From NCBI GenBank assembly GCA_000242935.3, contig CP007053.1:6557001-6621000 (forward strand): a stretch of DNA of 64,000 nt. The letters run 5' to 3'. Source of the stretch: Opitutaceae bacterium TAV5. Lineage in GTDB: Bacteria; Verrucomicrobiota; Verrucomicrobiia; Opitutales; Opitutaceae. Of the stretch, positions 37,440 through 46,588 are shown in pieces (the stretch's first letter is position 1; every line of letters starts with the position of its first letter). The position numbers were made by a program, and so were the translations under genes. Under the pieces are notes generated by a model, which saw nothing but the letters and a program-made list of their open reading frames with translations, was not told the origin of the DNA and ran no database searches.

Positions 37440-37820
37440 ATGCGCGACCTCCCGACTTTCGCCCAACGCTACTGCCAGAAGAACAATCTTTCTCCGGATG
37501 ATTTCCAGCGCGTTGTCATGGCCCGCGGCCTCTACCTGCCGGCCCGTCTGTTGCGTCCTGTCATCGACTACATGTGGCCGCGCCATTTCGATGCCGACCG
37601 CGACTTCATCCAGGGCATAGCCCAGTTGCGGCACTGGCACGAGTTCCAGTGGGAAGCCAACGAGTTCACCTGGCATCCGTCCAACAAGGGACCGGCCCGC
37701 CGTGTGTTTCGCCTCCGCCTTTCCGTCCGGCGATTGCGCCGGCTCGTCCGGAACACCTTCGAACAGGCCGACCCCGCCAGCGTTCGCCGGAGCGAGGCTC
37801 GCGGCGAATTGACGAAATAA
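37440..37820 (+). CDS. Hypothetical protein, 126 residues
   Basis: I do not recognise this protein. It begins DLPTFAQRYCQKNNLSPDDF after Met, has the helical element MARGLYLPARLLRPVIDYMW, and ends in a strongly basic region (RRVFRLRLSVRRLRRLV). There is no signal peptide or membrane segment. An in-frame ATG at 37389 would give 143 residues, but the extra 17 look unstructured. The gene stands alone between the histidine-kinase leader and the alpha/beta hydrolase. The pattern of hydrophobic and charged residues is that of a real small protein; function unknown. Confidence 0.6.
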   Translation: MRDLPTFAQRYCQKNNLSPDDFQRVVMARGLYLPARLLRPVIDYMWPRHFDADRDFIQGIAQLRHWHEFQWEANEFTWHPSNKGPARRVFRLRLSVRRLRRLVRNTFEQADPASVRRSEARGELTK

Positions 37821-37859
37821 AGAACCTCGGAGGTGCTGGACCCAAAGGGGATAAATAAA

Positions 37860-37882
37860 CCCGGGGCATCAACGTCCCCGGG
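37860..37882. repeat. GC-rich hairpin between small gene and hydrolase
   Basis: Arms 37860-37866 and 37876-37882 (CCCGGGG and CCCCGGG) form a 7-base stem around 9 bases. It lies 40 bases after the end of the hypothetical gene and about 55 before the hydrolase start. No T-tract follows. Confidence 0.55.
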
Positions 37883-37936
37883 CTCCAACCCCGCCAGCCG
37901 GTTGCATTGCGCGCGACCCTGCCTAAAATCGTCGGG

Positions 37937-39013
37937 TTGAAAACGCATCACCTCCCCTCTCTCCCTCCCGTCGTTCTGTTCGCGCTGGCCGCCCTGCTTG
38001 CATCCGCCGTGCCTGGCGCACGCGCCGACGCCCTCCGCCTCGACGCGTTTCCGTATCCGTTTCCGGTCAGGACCTACGCCTTCGAAAACCAGCAGCAGGC
38101 TCTCGAAATGGTTTACATGGACGTGCGCCCGCTCAGGCAGGAGAAGGCCGTCGTCGTGCTTCTCCACGGCAAGAATTTCAGCGGCGCCTACTGGAAGGAC
38201 ACCGCCGAGGCCCTCCGCGAAGACGGTTACCGCGTCGTCATGCCCGACCAGATCGGCTTTGGCAAATCCTCCAAACCCGCGCATTATCAGTATACGTTCC
38301 AGCAACTCGCCGCCAACACCCGCGCCCTGCTCGAAAGCATCGGCGTAACCAGGGCGCACATTCTCGGCCATTCGATGGGCGGCATGCTCGCCACGCGCTA
38401 CGCGCTGATGTTTCCCCACGACACGCTCTCGCTCACGCTCGTCAACCCGATCGGCCTGGAAGACTGGAAGGCCAAAGGCGTGCCGTACGCCACCGTCGAC
38501 GAGTGGTACGAGGGAGAACTGAAACAGACCCCGGAAACCATCCGCGCGTACCAACTCGAATTTTATTACGACGGCCAATGGCAGCCCGCCTACGATCCGG
38601 GGGTGGAGATGCTCGCGCACTTCCTGCGCAGTTCCGATTATCCGCGCATGGCGTGGAATCAGGCGCTGACCTATGACATGATTTTCACGCAGCCGGTCCT
38701 CTACGAGTTCCCCCGCCTCCGGGTGCCGACGCTGCTCATCATCGGCCAGCGCGACCGCACCGCGCTCGGCAAGGCCCGCGCGCCCGAGGAAATCCGGCCC
38801 ACCCTCGGCGACTATCCCGCGCTCGGCCGCGCCGCCCGCGACGCCATCCCCGACGCGCAACTCGTGGAGCTCGACGGCCTCGGGCACCTTCCGCAAATCG
38901 AGGATTTTCCGCGCTTCATCGGACCGCTGCGCACCTTTCTCGACATCCGCACGCAGGCCGCCGCACGGAAGCCCGCGCCGCCCGCCGGGCCGGAGTCCGA
39001 TCAGGAACCCTAG
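37937..39013 (+). CDS. Exported alpha/beta hydrolase
   Basis: The 358-residue protein has a signal peptide (VVLFALAALLASAVPGARA). The alpha/beta hydrolase motifs follow: VVVLLHGKNFSGAYW (oxyanion region), DQIGFGKSSKP, the nucleophile elbow GHSMGGMLA, a late Asp in LLIIGQRDRTALG, and the catalytic His in LDGLGHLPQIEDFP. I prefer TTG 37937 as start, because it puts KTHHLP directly before the hydrophobic core; a TTG at 37907 is the alternative. Neither has a clear ribosome site. It converges with metE across a palindromic repeat. Substrate unknown; esterase or haloalkane-type hydrolase are options. Confidence 0.85.
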   Translation: MKTHHLPSLPPVVLFALAALLASAVPGARADALRLDAFPYPFPVRTYAFENQQQALEMVYMDVRPLRQEKAVVVLLHGKNFSGAYWKDTAEALREDGYRVVMPDQIGFGKSSKPAHYQYTFQQLAANTRALLESIGVTRAHILGHSMGGMLATRYALMFPHDTLSLTLVNPIGLEDWKAKGVPYATVDEWYEGELKQTPETIRAYQLEFYYDGQWQPAYDPGVEMLAHFLRSSDYPRMAWNQALTYDMIFTQPVLYEFPRLRVPTLLIIGQRDRTALGKARAPEEIRPTLGDYPALGRAARDAIPDAQLVELDGLGHLPQIEDFPRFIGPLRTFLDIRTQAAARKPAPPAGPESDQEP

Positions 39014-39015
39014 GT

Positions 39016-39147
39016 CTTATACCAAAGCCCCAAAGCCTTCGGATTTTTACACCAAGGCCGCAAAGAGCGCAAAGGATTGCCAGTTGCCTTCTTCGCGTCC
39101 TTTGCGGCCTTTGTGTAAAATCAAAAACATTCGGGACGCTGGTATTA
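39016..39147. repeat. Imperfect palindrome between converging genes (ACACAAAGG family, copy 1)
   Basis: Main arms 39045-39075 and 39098-39120 pair with one mismatch and a 9-base extension on one side. Outer arms TATACCA and TGGTAT extend it to the metE stop codon. The first arm matches that of 50853-50949 at 27 of 32 bases. It could stop transcription of both converging genes. Confidence 0.8.
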
Positions 39148-41661
39148 CGGGCACCGGTCCGTGCTCGTCGCCGCGAACGCTTCGCGCAGTATCCGCGCGC
39201 AGGCGACCATGTGCTCGAGCGACGGCCTGACCTCGGCCCAGCCGCGGGTCTTGAGTCCGCAATCCGGATTCACCCAGAGATTGCCGACCGGGATCACCCC
39301 GGCGGCCTTGCGCAGGAGCCGGGTCATTTCGTCGACCGTCGGCACGCGCGGCGAATGGATGTCGTACACGCCCGGCCCGATCTCCGCCGGATAACGGAAA
39401 TCCACAAACGCGCCGAGCAACTCCATGTTGGAACGCGAGGTCTCGATCGTGATCACGTCGGCGTCCATCGCGGCGATGTCGGCGATGATGTCGTTGAACT
39501 CCGAGTAGCACATGTGCGTGTGGATCTGCGTGTCGTCGCGCACGCCGGCGGCGCTGAGGCGAAATGCCTCCACCGCCCATTCGAGGTAGTTTTTCCAGTC
39601 ATCGCGCCGCAGCGGCAGGCCTTCGCGGATGGCCGGCTCGTCGATCTGGATCGCCGCGATGCCGGCGCGCTCCAGATCGAGCACCTCGTCGCGCAACGCC
39701 AGTGCGATCTGGAACGCCGTGTCGCGCCGCGGCTGATCGTCGCGCACGAAACTCCACTGAAGCATCGTCACCGGTCCTGTGAGCATGCCCTTCACCGGCC
39801 GCCGCGTCAGGGATTGGGCGTAGCCGGACCAGCCGACCGTCATCGGATGCGGGCGCGCCACGTCGCCGAAAATCACCGGCGGTTTCACGCAGCGCGTGCC
39901 GTAGCTCTGCACCCAGCCGTTGGCCGTGAAGGCGTAGCCGTCGAGCTGTTCGCCGAAATACTCCACCATGTCGTTGCGCTCGAATTCTCCGTGGACGAGC
40001 ACGTCGATCCCGATCTCCTCCTGCCAGCGCACGCAGTCGGCCGTTTCCTTTTCGAGAAACGCCCGGTACTCCGCCTCGTCCAGCTCGCCCTTGCGCCACT
40101 TCGCGCGGGCGGCGCGGATCTCCGCCGTCTGCGGAAACGAACCGATCGTGGTCGTCGGCCAGAGCGGCAGCTTCAGCCGTTCGCGCTGCCTGGCCTGGCG
40201 GGCGCCGAACGGCGACGCCCGTTCGAAATCGCTCCGTTTCACCGCTGCCAGCCGCGCCTTCACCTCCGGGCGATGTATCCGCGTGCTCGCGCGCCGCGAG
40301 GCCGCCGCCCGCCGGTTGTCCTCCAGAATCGTCGCCGCCGCTCCGCCGTCCGCAGCGGCGTCCTCCTCCGGACCTGCCCCCGCAAGGTCGCGCAACGCCA
40401 CCACCTCGCCGAGCTTTTCCTCGGCGAACGCGAGCCAGCCGCGCAACTCCGCATCGAGTTTTGTTTCCGGCTTCAGCGACACAGGCACGTGCAGCAGCGA
40501 ACACGACGGCGCGAGCAGCACGCGCTCCGGCCCGAGCAGATCGACGGCCTTTTTCACGAGCGGCAGCACCGCGTCAAAATCCGTGCGCCAGATGTTGCGC
40601 CCGTCGATGACGCCGAGCGAAAGCCGCCGCCCCGCCGGCAATTCGCGCAGCACCGTGTCGAGCTCGCGCGGCGCCCGCACCAGGTCGATGTGCAGCGCCT
40701 CGACCGGCAGTTGCAGGAAATCGCGCAGGTTGTCGCGGAGTCCGCCAAAGTATGTCGCCACGACGAGTTTCAGGCCTCGCCCGCCGCCCGCCCCTGCCGC
40801 GACCGCGGCCAGTCGCGCATAGGCCCGGGCCAGCGCCGCGCGCTGCACCGGCGACAGGTCGAGCGCGCACACCGGCTCGTCAAACTGCACCCACTCCGCG
40901 CCGAGCTCGCCGAGTTTTTTCACAACCTCCGCGTACACCTCGACCAGCCCGTCGAGCAGCGAAAACCGGTCGAATTCCCCGCCGGTCTTCCCCCCCTCCT
41001 CGCGCCCGTGCGCATGCACCTTGCCAAGCGTCAGGTACGTGACCGGCCCGACCAGCACCGGCTTCGTCCTGATCCCCAGCGCCAGCGCCTCGGCGAACTC
41101 GTCAAACGGTTTCGACGACGCCAGCCGGAAGCGCGTGTGCTCGCAGAACTCCGGCACGATGTAGTGGTAATTCGTATCGAACCACTTCGTCATCTCGCTG
41201 GCAAAGGTGGAGACCTGGCACGTCGGGCACTCCGCAGGTTCCCCGCCGCTCTCCCCCTCCCCCGCCCCGGCTCCGGCGCCGCCGCGCACGCCGCGCGCGA
41301 TGACGAAACGTGTATCGAGACCGGCATTACCGTCCACCCTGCCGAAACGCGCCGGCACGTTGCCGACGAGACAGCTCAGGTCGAGCACCTGATCATAAAA
41401 GCTGAAGTCGTTGGACGGGATCAGATCGATGCCCGCCTCGCGCTGGGCGAGCCAGTGGGTGCGGCGCAGTTCGCGGCCGACTGCTTCGAGTGCGTCGCGG
41501 GAGAGCTCCCCTTTCCAGTAAGCCTCGGTGGCTTTCTTGAGCTCGCGCTTCGCGCCGATGCGCGGAAAGCCGAGCGTGTGAGTGAGGAGCCGGCCGCCGC
41601 CGGACGGCGACGCGACGGACAGGGATGCGCCGGATGACGGCGCGGTGGAGGATGCGGACAT
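39145..41661 (-). CDS. metE: Cobalamin-independent methionine synthase
   Basis: The 838-residue enzyme methylates homocysteine from methyltetrahydrofolate without B12. Family motifs are clear: [20 protein letters not shown] at the start, [32 protein letters not shown], the zinc ligands in [13 protein letters not shown] and [11 protein letters not shown], and TIGSFPQT. The usual length is about 750-770; the excess lies in Ala/Gly-rich inserts (for example [15 protein letters not shown] followed by CPTC, and a second around residue 470). The start ATG 41659-41661 has a ribosome site (AGGA) nearby. A cobalamin riboswitch lies in the leader, so B12 should repress it. Confidence 0.97.
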   Translation of the reverse strand: MSASSTAPSSGASLSVASPSGGGRLLTHTLGFPRIGAKRELKKATEAYWKGELSRDALEAVGRELRRTHWLAQREAGIDLIPSNDFSFYDQVLDLSCLVGNVPARFGRVDGNAGLDTRFVIARGVRGGAGAGAGEGESGGEPAECPTCQVSTFASEMTKWFDTNYHYIVPEFCEHTRFRLASSKPFDEFAEALALGIRTKPVLVGPVTYLTLGKVHAHGREEGGKTGGEFDRFSLLDGLVEVYAEVVKKLGELGAEWVQFDEPVCALDLSPVQRAALARAYARLAAVAAGAGGGRGLKLVVATYFGGLRDNLRDFLQLPVEALHIDLVRAPRELDTVLRELPAGRRLSLGVIDGRNIWRTDFDAVLPLVKKAVDLLGPERVLLAPSCSLLHVPVSLKPETKLDAELRGWLAFAEEKLGEVVALRDLAGAGPEEDAAADGGAAATILEDNRRAAASRRASTRIHRPEVKARLAAVKRSDFERASPFGARQARQRERLKLPLWPTTTIGSFPQTAEIRAARAKWRKGELDEAEYRAFLEKETADCVRWQEEIGIDVLVHGEFERNDMVEYFGEQLDGYAFTANGWVQSYGTRCVKPPVIFGDVARPHPMTVGWSGYAQSLTRRPVKGMLTGPVTMLQWSFVRDDQPRRDTAFQIALALRDEVLDLERAGIAAIQIDEPAIREGLPLRRDDWKNYLEWAVEAFRLSAAGVRDDTQIHTHMCYSEFNDIIADIAAMDADVITIETSRSNMELLGAFVDFRYPAEIGPGVYDIHSPRVPTVDEMTRLLRKAAGVIPVGNLWVNPDCGLKTRGWAEVRPSLEHMVACARILREAFAATSTDRCP

Positions 41662-41699
41662 GGTGATTTCCTGATTCGAGCGATGAGGTGTTCCGTGAA

Positions 41700-41955
41700 C
41701 GGATTTTGTTTTCTGCGCGCAGCCGGGTATTCGGACTCCGGGTTTTCGCAGCGTGCCGCCTTCGCGCGACCTCCCCGCAGCCTCGCCCCTCGCCTTGGCA
41801 ACGCGACGGAATGCGTCGTGCCGCTGTGCTTTGTTCGCCAGCGCCGGCCGCCCGGAGGCGACCGCGTCAACGATGAGGGCTCGTAACCCGATACCGCAGC
41901 GCGACTGCTGCCGGTTCTCACGGCATTCCCCGTCCGCTGCACGCGTGGTGATTCG
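41700..41955 (-). ncRNA. Cobalamin riboswitch upstream of metE
   Basis: On the minus strand the leader contains GGGGAATGCCGTGAGAACCG (near 41930-41911), as in the conserved GGGAA...GGTGA-type core, then GCAGTCGCGCTGCGGTA, an AAGGCGAGGGG element, and GAGTCCGAATACCCGGC (near 41740-41720), the conserved 3' part (AGTC-GA-ACC-GC) that closes the B12 site. The order is right for the family. metE being controlled by B12 in this way is known from other bacteria. The exact boundaries are approximate and some core positions differ from the consensus. Confidence 0.85.
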
Positions 41956-42049
41956 TTTCAAATAACAGCCCGCACCAGAGCCATATCAGGTCGCGCTGTC
42001 AAGAAACATATCAACAAATTCGAATGTGTTAATTTTTAATAGGGAATCT

Positions 42050-42204
42050 AAAAATTGAACAGAAGGCAACGAAGAGAACGAAGAATAACCAAGGATGCTT
42101 ACCCTTCATTTTTAAGTTTATTAAAATCAATAATTTATTATTCAGAATCTTCTTTGTTTTACCTTCGTTACCTTTGTTTCCTTCTGTTCAAAAATGAATT
42201 TCCA
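42050..42204. repeat. Imperfect palindrome (TTGAACAGAAGG family, copy 1)
   Basis: Arms begin at TTGAACAGAAGG (42055-42066) and end at CCTTCTGTTCAA (42180-42191), with further pairing inside (AACGAAGAGAACGAAGAA against TTCTTTG...CTTCGTTACC) and outside. The middle is AT-rich. The first 47 bases match 50644-50690 at 41 positions, so both belong to one dispersed family. Confidence 0.85.
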
Positions 42205-42213
42205 GATCCTCCC

Positions 42214-43881
42214 TTAAACCGAAACCTCCACAAAACCCCACTTCGCCGCCGAGAACAGCCCGCGGTCGGTCAACTTCAGGTCGGGGATCACCGGCAGGGC
42301 CATGAACGACAGCGTCATGAACGGCGCATCCAGCCGCGAACCGAGCTGCTTCGCCGCGCGGTCGATCTCCGTGTAGCGTCGCGCCACCGTCCGCCCGTCG
42401 GCATCCGACATCAGCCCGGCGATCGGCAGCGGCAGCACGCGGCGCAGCCCCCTGCCCTCTTCGCCGCCCGCCACCGCCAGCGACAGACCGCCGCGGTTTT
42501 CGATCACCAGATTGACCGCCGCCGCCAGCGACGCGTCATCCGCGCCCACCGCCACGATGTTGTGCGAATCGTGCGCCACCGAGGAGGCGATCGCGCCGGC
42601 CTTCAGCCCGAATCCGCGCACAAAACCGACCGCCACCGGCGCGCGCGCCGCATAACGGTTGACGACCGCGATCTTGAGCAGATCCCGGCCCACATCCGCC
42701 ACCGCACGCCCCGCCTTGATCTGTGCCGGCAGCACCGCCTCGCCCGTCACCAGTTGTCCGTTGATCGCCTCGATGGTTCTCACCTGCGCGCCGTCCTTCA
42801 CCGGCAGCGCAAAATCGGCCGCCACGCGCGGCCGCGCCCGAAAGCGGTTCACCGTCCCCGCAGGCTGCCGCAGCAGCTTCGTCCGCCCGCCCGCCGCCAC
42901 CAGTTCCCCGTCGATGTACGTGCGCCGCACCCGGAACCGCCGCCAGCCGTCCACCAGCACAAAATCCGCCGGATCGCCCTCACGCAACAGGCCCGTGTCC
43001 AGCCCGTAATGAACGGCCGGATACACACTGGCGCAGCGCAGCGCGTCGAACCGGTCCGCCCCCGCCGCCAGCGCGCGCCGGATGTGCTCGTCGATGTGCC
43101 GTTTCACCAGCAGGTCCGGATGCAGGTCGTCGCAACAAAACATGCAGCGCTCCGGCTCGTTGAGCAGGAGCGGCGCGAGCGCCTCGAAATTGCGCGCCGC
43201 CGAGCCCTCGCGGATGAGGATGCGCATGCCCGCGGCGATTTTCCCCCGGGCCTCCTCCAGCGTGAAACATTCGTGATCGGTCGAGATGCCGGCCTTCGCG
43301 TACGCCTTCGCCTGCGCGCCCCGCAGCCCGGGCGCGTGGCCGTCCACCGGTTTCCCTTCGCGCCTGGCCGCGGCGATCATCGCCAGCAACTCCGGATCGC
43401 CCGCGAGCACGCCGGGGAAATTCATGACCTCGGCGAGAAACCGGATGCCCTTGCGCGCCAGCAACCGCTCCACCGCCGCGGCGTCGAGCTTCGCCCCGGC
43501 CGTCTCGAACGGCGTCGCCGGCACGCACGACGGCGCGCCGAAGGCAAATTTGAGCGGCGACCGGCGCGCATCCTCCAGCATGAAGTCCACCCCGCGCTCG
43601 CCGAGCACGTTGGCGATCTCGTGCGGGTCCGAAACCGTGGCCACCGTGCCGTGGATCACCGCCAGCCGCGCAAACTCCGAGGGCGGCAGCAGCGAGCTTT
43701 CGATATGGATGTGCGCATCGACGAACCCCGGCATGATCAACCCCGCCTCGCGCACCCGCGAATCGCGCCGGATCGCCGTGATCCGCCCGTCCGCCCACTC
43801 GACGGTGCCGGGAAAGATCTCCCGGCGGTGGAGGTCGACAATCTGCCCCGAAAGGCGTTGCCAGCGCGATGCTCTGTTCAT
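42214..43881 (-). CDS. ade: Adenine deaminase
   Basis: The 555-residue enzyme converts adenine to hypoxanthine in purine salvage. Metal-binding and family motifs are clear: IMPGFVDAHIHIESSLL, VSDPHEIANVLGERG, PVDGHAPGLRG, ISTDHECFTLEEA, CFCCDDLHPD (in the form MFCCDDLHPD), and near the end AHDSHNIVAVGADD. Length and order match Ade of the amidohydrolase superfamily. I start at ATG 43879-43881, leaving 71 bases to the divergent YdcF-like gene. The upstream in-frame Met at 43923 would overlap that intergenic region. Its 3' end is 10 bases from the AT-rich palindrome. Confidence 0.97.
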   Translation of the reverse strand: MNRASRWQRLSGQIVDLHRREIFPGTVEWADGRITAIRRDSRVREAGLIMPGFVDAHIHIESSLLPPSEFARLAVIHGTVATVSDPHEIANVLGERGVDFMLEDARRSPLKFAFGAPSCVPATPFETAGAKLDAAAVERLLARKGIRFLAEVMNFPGVLAGDPELLAMIAAARREGKPVDGHAPGLRGAQAKAYAKAGISTDHECFTLEEARGKIAAGMRILIREGSAARNFEALAPLLLNEPERCMFCCDDLHPDLLVKRHIDEHIRRALAAGADRFDALRCASVYPAVHYGLDTGLLREGDPADFVLVDGWRRFRVRRTYIDGELVAAGGRTKLLRQPAGTVNRFRARPRVAADFALPVKDGAQVRTIEAINGQLVTGEAVLPAQIKAGRAVADVGRDLLKIAVVNRYAARAPVAVGFVRGFGLKAGAIASSVAHDSHNIVAVGADDASLAAAVNLVIENRGGLSLAVAGGEEGRGLRRVLPLPIAGLMSDADGRTVARRYTEIDRAAKQLGSRLDAPFMTLSFMALPVIPDLKLTDRGLFSAAKWGFVEVSV

Positions 43882-43952
43882 GCCCATGCCTGCCAGCCTT
43901 TTTCGCCAACGCGAGGCTGGCAATCCGGTTCGAAGCAGTTTTCCTCCTTCCG

Positions 43953-44690
43953 ATGGCCAAATCCGCCGCCGCCACTTCTTCCCGCAAACCTTCGTCCGGC
44001 AAACCTGCCTCCGCCCCGCGCAAGCCGGCCTCCCGCCGCATGTTCACCCTCCTCCTCATCCTCGCGCTGCTGCTCGTCCTGTATGTGGCTTTCGCCAATC
44101 TCTTTATCATCGTCACCAGCCGCCAGCGGCGTGCCGCCACGCTCGCCGGCGTCACCCCCGCCGATGTGGCGCTGGTCCTCGGCACGAGCCCGCAACTTTC
44201 CGGCGGCGCCCCCAATCCCCATTTCATCCACCGCATCGACGCCGCCGCGCAGCTTTTCCATGAGGGAAAAGTCCGCCACATCCTCGTCAGCGGCGCCAAT
44301 CCGTCTCCGTACTACAACGAGCCCCTCGCCATGCGCGACGCGCTCCTCGCGCGCAACGTGCCCGACTCCGCCATCACCCGCGACTACGCCGGCCTGCGCA
44401 CGCTCGACTCCGTCGTGCGCGCGAAAAAAATCTTCGGCCTCGACCACTTCATCATCGTGAGCCAGCGCTACCACCTCGACCGCGCCCTGCTCATCGCCCG
44501 CCGCAACGACATCGACGCCCAAGGCTACGCCGCCGCCGATGTCGCCGCCCGCTATTCCCTGCGCACCGAGATCCGCGAGATTTTCGCCCGCGCCCTCGCC
44601 GTCGCCGACCTCTACGTCCTCAACCGCCAGCCCCGCCACCTCGGCCCGCCCGAACCGATCGTCCTGCCGCCGCCGTCGAAGCCACGTTGA
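43953..44690 (+). CDS. YdcF/SanA-type membrane-anchored protein (DUF218)
   Basis: The 245-residue protein has a basic, Ser/Pro-rich N-terminus, one membrane segment (FTLLLILALLLVLYVAFANL) and a DUF218 domain: DVALVLGTSPQ, HFIHRIDAAAQLF, HILVSGANPSP, DYAGLRTLDSVVRAK, FIIVSQRYHLDRALLIARRN. This matches SanA (vancomycin-resistance related) and YdcF proteins of the cell envelope, whose exact activity is poorly known. The start is ATG 43953. The stop overlaps the start of the small phosphatase by four bases (TTGA), so the two are coupled. Confidence 0.88.
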   Translation: MAKSAAATSSRKPSSGKPASAPRKPASRRMFTLLLILALLLVLYVAFANLFIIVTSRQRRAATLAGVTPADVALVLGTSPQLSGGAPNPHFIHRIDAAAQLFHEGKVRHILVSGANPSPYYNEPLAMRDALLARNVPDSAITRDYAGLRTLDSVVRAKKIFGLDHFIIVSQRYHLDRALLIARRNDIDAQGYAAADVAARYSLRTEIREIFARALAVADLYVLNRQPRHLGPPEPIVLPPPSKPR

Positions 44691-45031
44691 AAACCCGTCT
44701 CCTCTTCGTTTGCAGCCGCAACCGGTGGCGCAGCCCTGCCGCCGAAGCCCTCTTTCGCAACCACCCCCACTACGACGCCCGCTCCGCCGGCACCGCGTCG
44801 TCCGCGCGCATCCGCATCACCGCCTGCCACATCAAGTGGGCCGACCGCATTTTCTGCATGGAGCGCAAACACGCGCAGATTCTCCGCGAGCGTTTTGCCG
44901 GCGCACTCGCCAGGAAGGAGCATCCCGTCATCGTGCTCGATATCCCCGACGACTACACGGCGATGGACGCCGGCCTCCTCGAGCTGTTGCGCGAAACCCT
45001 TGCCGCGTATCTCGAATTTCCAGTCAGTTGA
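44687..45031 (+). CDS. Low-molecular-weight protein tyrosine phosphatase family protein
   Basis: The 114-residue protein starts with a TTG that overlaps the stop of the DUF218 gene (TTGA). RLLFVCSRNRWRSPAAEALF carries a C-x4-5-R-S loop like low-molecular-weight phosphatases (VCxxNxxRS), in the variant of the short COG4551-type family; ADRIFCMERKHAQIL and IPDDYTAMDAGLLELL complete it. A general acid Asp of the classic family is not in the usual place. It probably acts on a phosphorylated protein or metabolite; the coupling to the YdcF-like gene suggests a joint role that I cannot specify. Confidence 0.85.
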   Translation: MKTRLLFVCSRNRWRSPAAEALFRNHPHYDARSAGTASSARIRITACHIKWADRIFCMERKHAQILRERFAGALARKEHPVIVLDIPDDYTAMDAGLLELLRETLAAYLEFPVS

Positions 45032-45101
45032 GTCCTTCGTCTGCCGAATAAAAATCCCGTCTCTCCTTGTTCATCCCGGCGAATGGCCCGATGGTAAGGG
45101 C

Positions 45102-46439
45102 ATGGCTACGTTGTTAATTGACAAAAAACGCCCGCGCATCGCCATGGTCTCCACCCATGGATACGTGGCCGCCGAGCCCCCGCTCGGCGCCGCCGATACC
45201 GGCGGGCAGGTCGTGTTTGTGATCGAGCTCGCCAAGAAGCTCGCCCAGCTCGGTTACGAGGTCGATATCTGGACCCGGCGCTTCGAAAAGCAGCCCGAAA
45301 TCGATATCGTCAACTCTCGCGTCCGCGTCGTCCGCGCCCGCTGCGGCGGCAATGAATTCATCCCGAAGGAATATCTGCACCGCGAGCTCATGGAGTGGGG
45401 CGAAAACGCCCTGCGCTTCATCAAGCGCCACGAGCTGAAATACCAGTTCATCAACTCCCACTACTGGGATGCCGGCATCGCCGGCCAGCGCCTCGCCGAG
45501 GCCCTCCATGTGCCGCACATCCACACGCCCCACTCGCTCGGCATCTGGAAAAAGCAGCAAATGGAAACCGATTATCCGGAACGCGCCGAATCGTTCGAAA
45601 AGGAATTCAACTTCACCGAGCGTATCCGCGAGGAGACGATCCTCTACTGCAACTGCGACCTCGTCGTCGCCACCACCCCGCCGCAACTCGACATGCTCAT
45701 CGACGACTACGGCGTCGTGCCGCAGCACGCGCACATGATCCCGCCCGGCTACGACGACAACCGGTTTTTCCCCGTCAGCGAGGCCACGCGCCAGATGATC
45801 CGCAAACGCATCGGCTTCACCAGACCCACCGTCCTCGCGCTCGGCCGCATGGCCACCAACAAGGGCTACGACCTGCTCATCGACGCCTTCTCTGTCCTCG
45901 CCACGCGCGTGCCCGATGCGACTCTCTACCTCGCCGCCGGGGGCGAGAAAATGGATGCCTCCGAAAAACGCATCCTCGCCAGCCTCAAGGCCCGCGTGAA
46001 GGAGCTCGGCCTCGGCAGGCGCGTGCGCTTCGGCGACTTCATCGCCAACGACGACCTGCCCGACTACTACCGCGCCGCCGACCTGTTCGTCCTCAGCAGC
46101 CGGTACGAACCCTTCGGCATGACCGCCATCGAGGCGATGGCCTGCGGCACCCCCACCGTGATCACGATCCACGGCGGCCTTTTCCGCGCCGTGACGTTCG
46201 GGCGCCACGCGCTTTTCGCCGACACTTTCGACAAGGAAGATCTTGGCATCATGATGACAAAACCGTTCCGTCATCCGAAACTCCGCCGCCGCCTCTCGCG
46301 CATGGGCGCGCACAAGGCCCGCAGCCTCTTCACCTGGACCGGCATCGCCCAGCAACTCGTCAGCCTGGTCGAAGGCCGCCCCTCGCAAAGCGCGCTCGAC
46401 GACACCGAATGGGACGAACCCTGGAACGATGGAGACTGA
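45102..46439 (+). CDS. Sucrose-phosphate-synthase-like glycosyltransferase (GT4)
   Basis: The 445-residue protein starts at ATG 45102 with AAGGG upstream. It shows the GT4 pattern of sucrose-phosphate synthase or mannosylfructose-phosphate synthase: PLGAADTGGQVVFVIELAKK, INSHYWDAGIAGQRLAEAL, HIHTPHSLGIWKKQQ, ALGRMATNKGYDLLIDAF and SSRYEPFGMTAIEAMACGTP (the EX7E motif). It transfers a sugar from a nucleotide donor to a sugar phosphate. Together with the HAD phosphatase 150 bases downstream it would make a two-step sugar-phosphate synthase/phosphatase pair. Product may be sucrose or a related disaccharide; not decidable from sequence. A palindromic repeat separates the two genes. Confidence 0.88.
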   Translation: MATLLIDKKRPRIAMVSTHGYVAAEPPLGAADTGGQVVFVIELAKKLAQLGYEVDIWTRRFEKQPEIDIVNSRVRVVRARCGGNEFIPKEYLHRELMEWGENALRFIKRHELKYQFINSHYWDAGIAGQRLAEALHVPHIHTPHSLGIWKKQQMETDYPERAESFEKEFNFTERIREETILYCNCDLVVATTPPQLDMLIDDYGVVPQHAHMIPPGYDDNRFFPVSEATRQMIRKRIGFTRPTVLALGRMATNKGYDLLIDAFSVLATRVPDATLYLAAGGEKMDASEKRILASLKARVKELGLGRRVRFGDFIANDDLPDYYRAADLFVLSSRYEPFGMTAIEAMACGTPTVITIHGGLFRAVTFGRHALFADTFDKEDLGIMMTKPFRHPKLRRRLSRMGAHKARSLFTWTGIAQQLVSLVEGRPSQSALDDTEWDEPWNDGD

Positions 46440-46460
46440 GGCACGCGCTGCGCACGTGCC

Positions 46461-46583
46461 CGAAAAGCTGAAACGCTGAAAACTGAAATGCAGAAACAGG
46501 AATCAACAAAACATCACCAGAGAGCCATCATCCGGTTTTTCCGGCATTTCAGCTTTCAGCTTTTCAGCATTTCAGCTTTTCCC
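46461..46583. repeat. Imperfect palindrome with CTGAAA repeats between the sugar genes
   Basis: The arms 46461-46497 and 46541-46583 pair with few mismatches; each contains repeated CTGAAA (or TTTCAG) units. An inner hairpin (CCGG-TTTTT-CCGG) lies at 46531-46544. It sits entirely in the 149-base gap between the GT4 and HAD genes, six bases before the HAD start. Confidence 0.8.
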
Positions 46584-46588
46584 TCCTG

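Larger units (their letters stand above)
41662..42213. other. Gene-free interval with riboswitch and palindrome
   Basis: The 552 bases between metE and the ade stop hold the metE leader riboswitch (about 41700-41955), a strongly AT-rich stretch (about 41985-42055), and a large palindrome (42050-42204). The frame of metE stays open through the leader, but that extension has no family similarity. No other gene is supported. Confidence 0.7.

Noticed and set aside
40300-40370. Apparent inverted repeat (CGCCGCT and AGCGGCG) inside metE
   Set aside because: Short and within Ala/Gly codon-rich DNA, where such matches are expected by chance; no similarity to the other elements' arms.
39211-41637. 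808-codon plus-strand frame over metE
   Set aside because: MetE on the minus strand is certain from its motifs; the plus frame is Arg/His/Leu-rich and has no meaning.
41662-41961. N-terminal extension of MetE by 100 codons through the leader
   Set aside because: This region holds the riboswitch elements, and the ribosome site and family start are at 41661.
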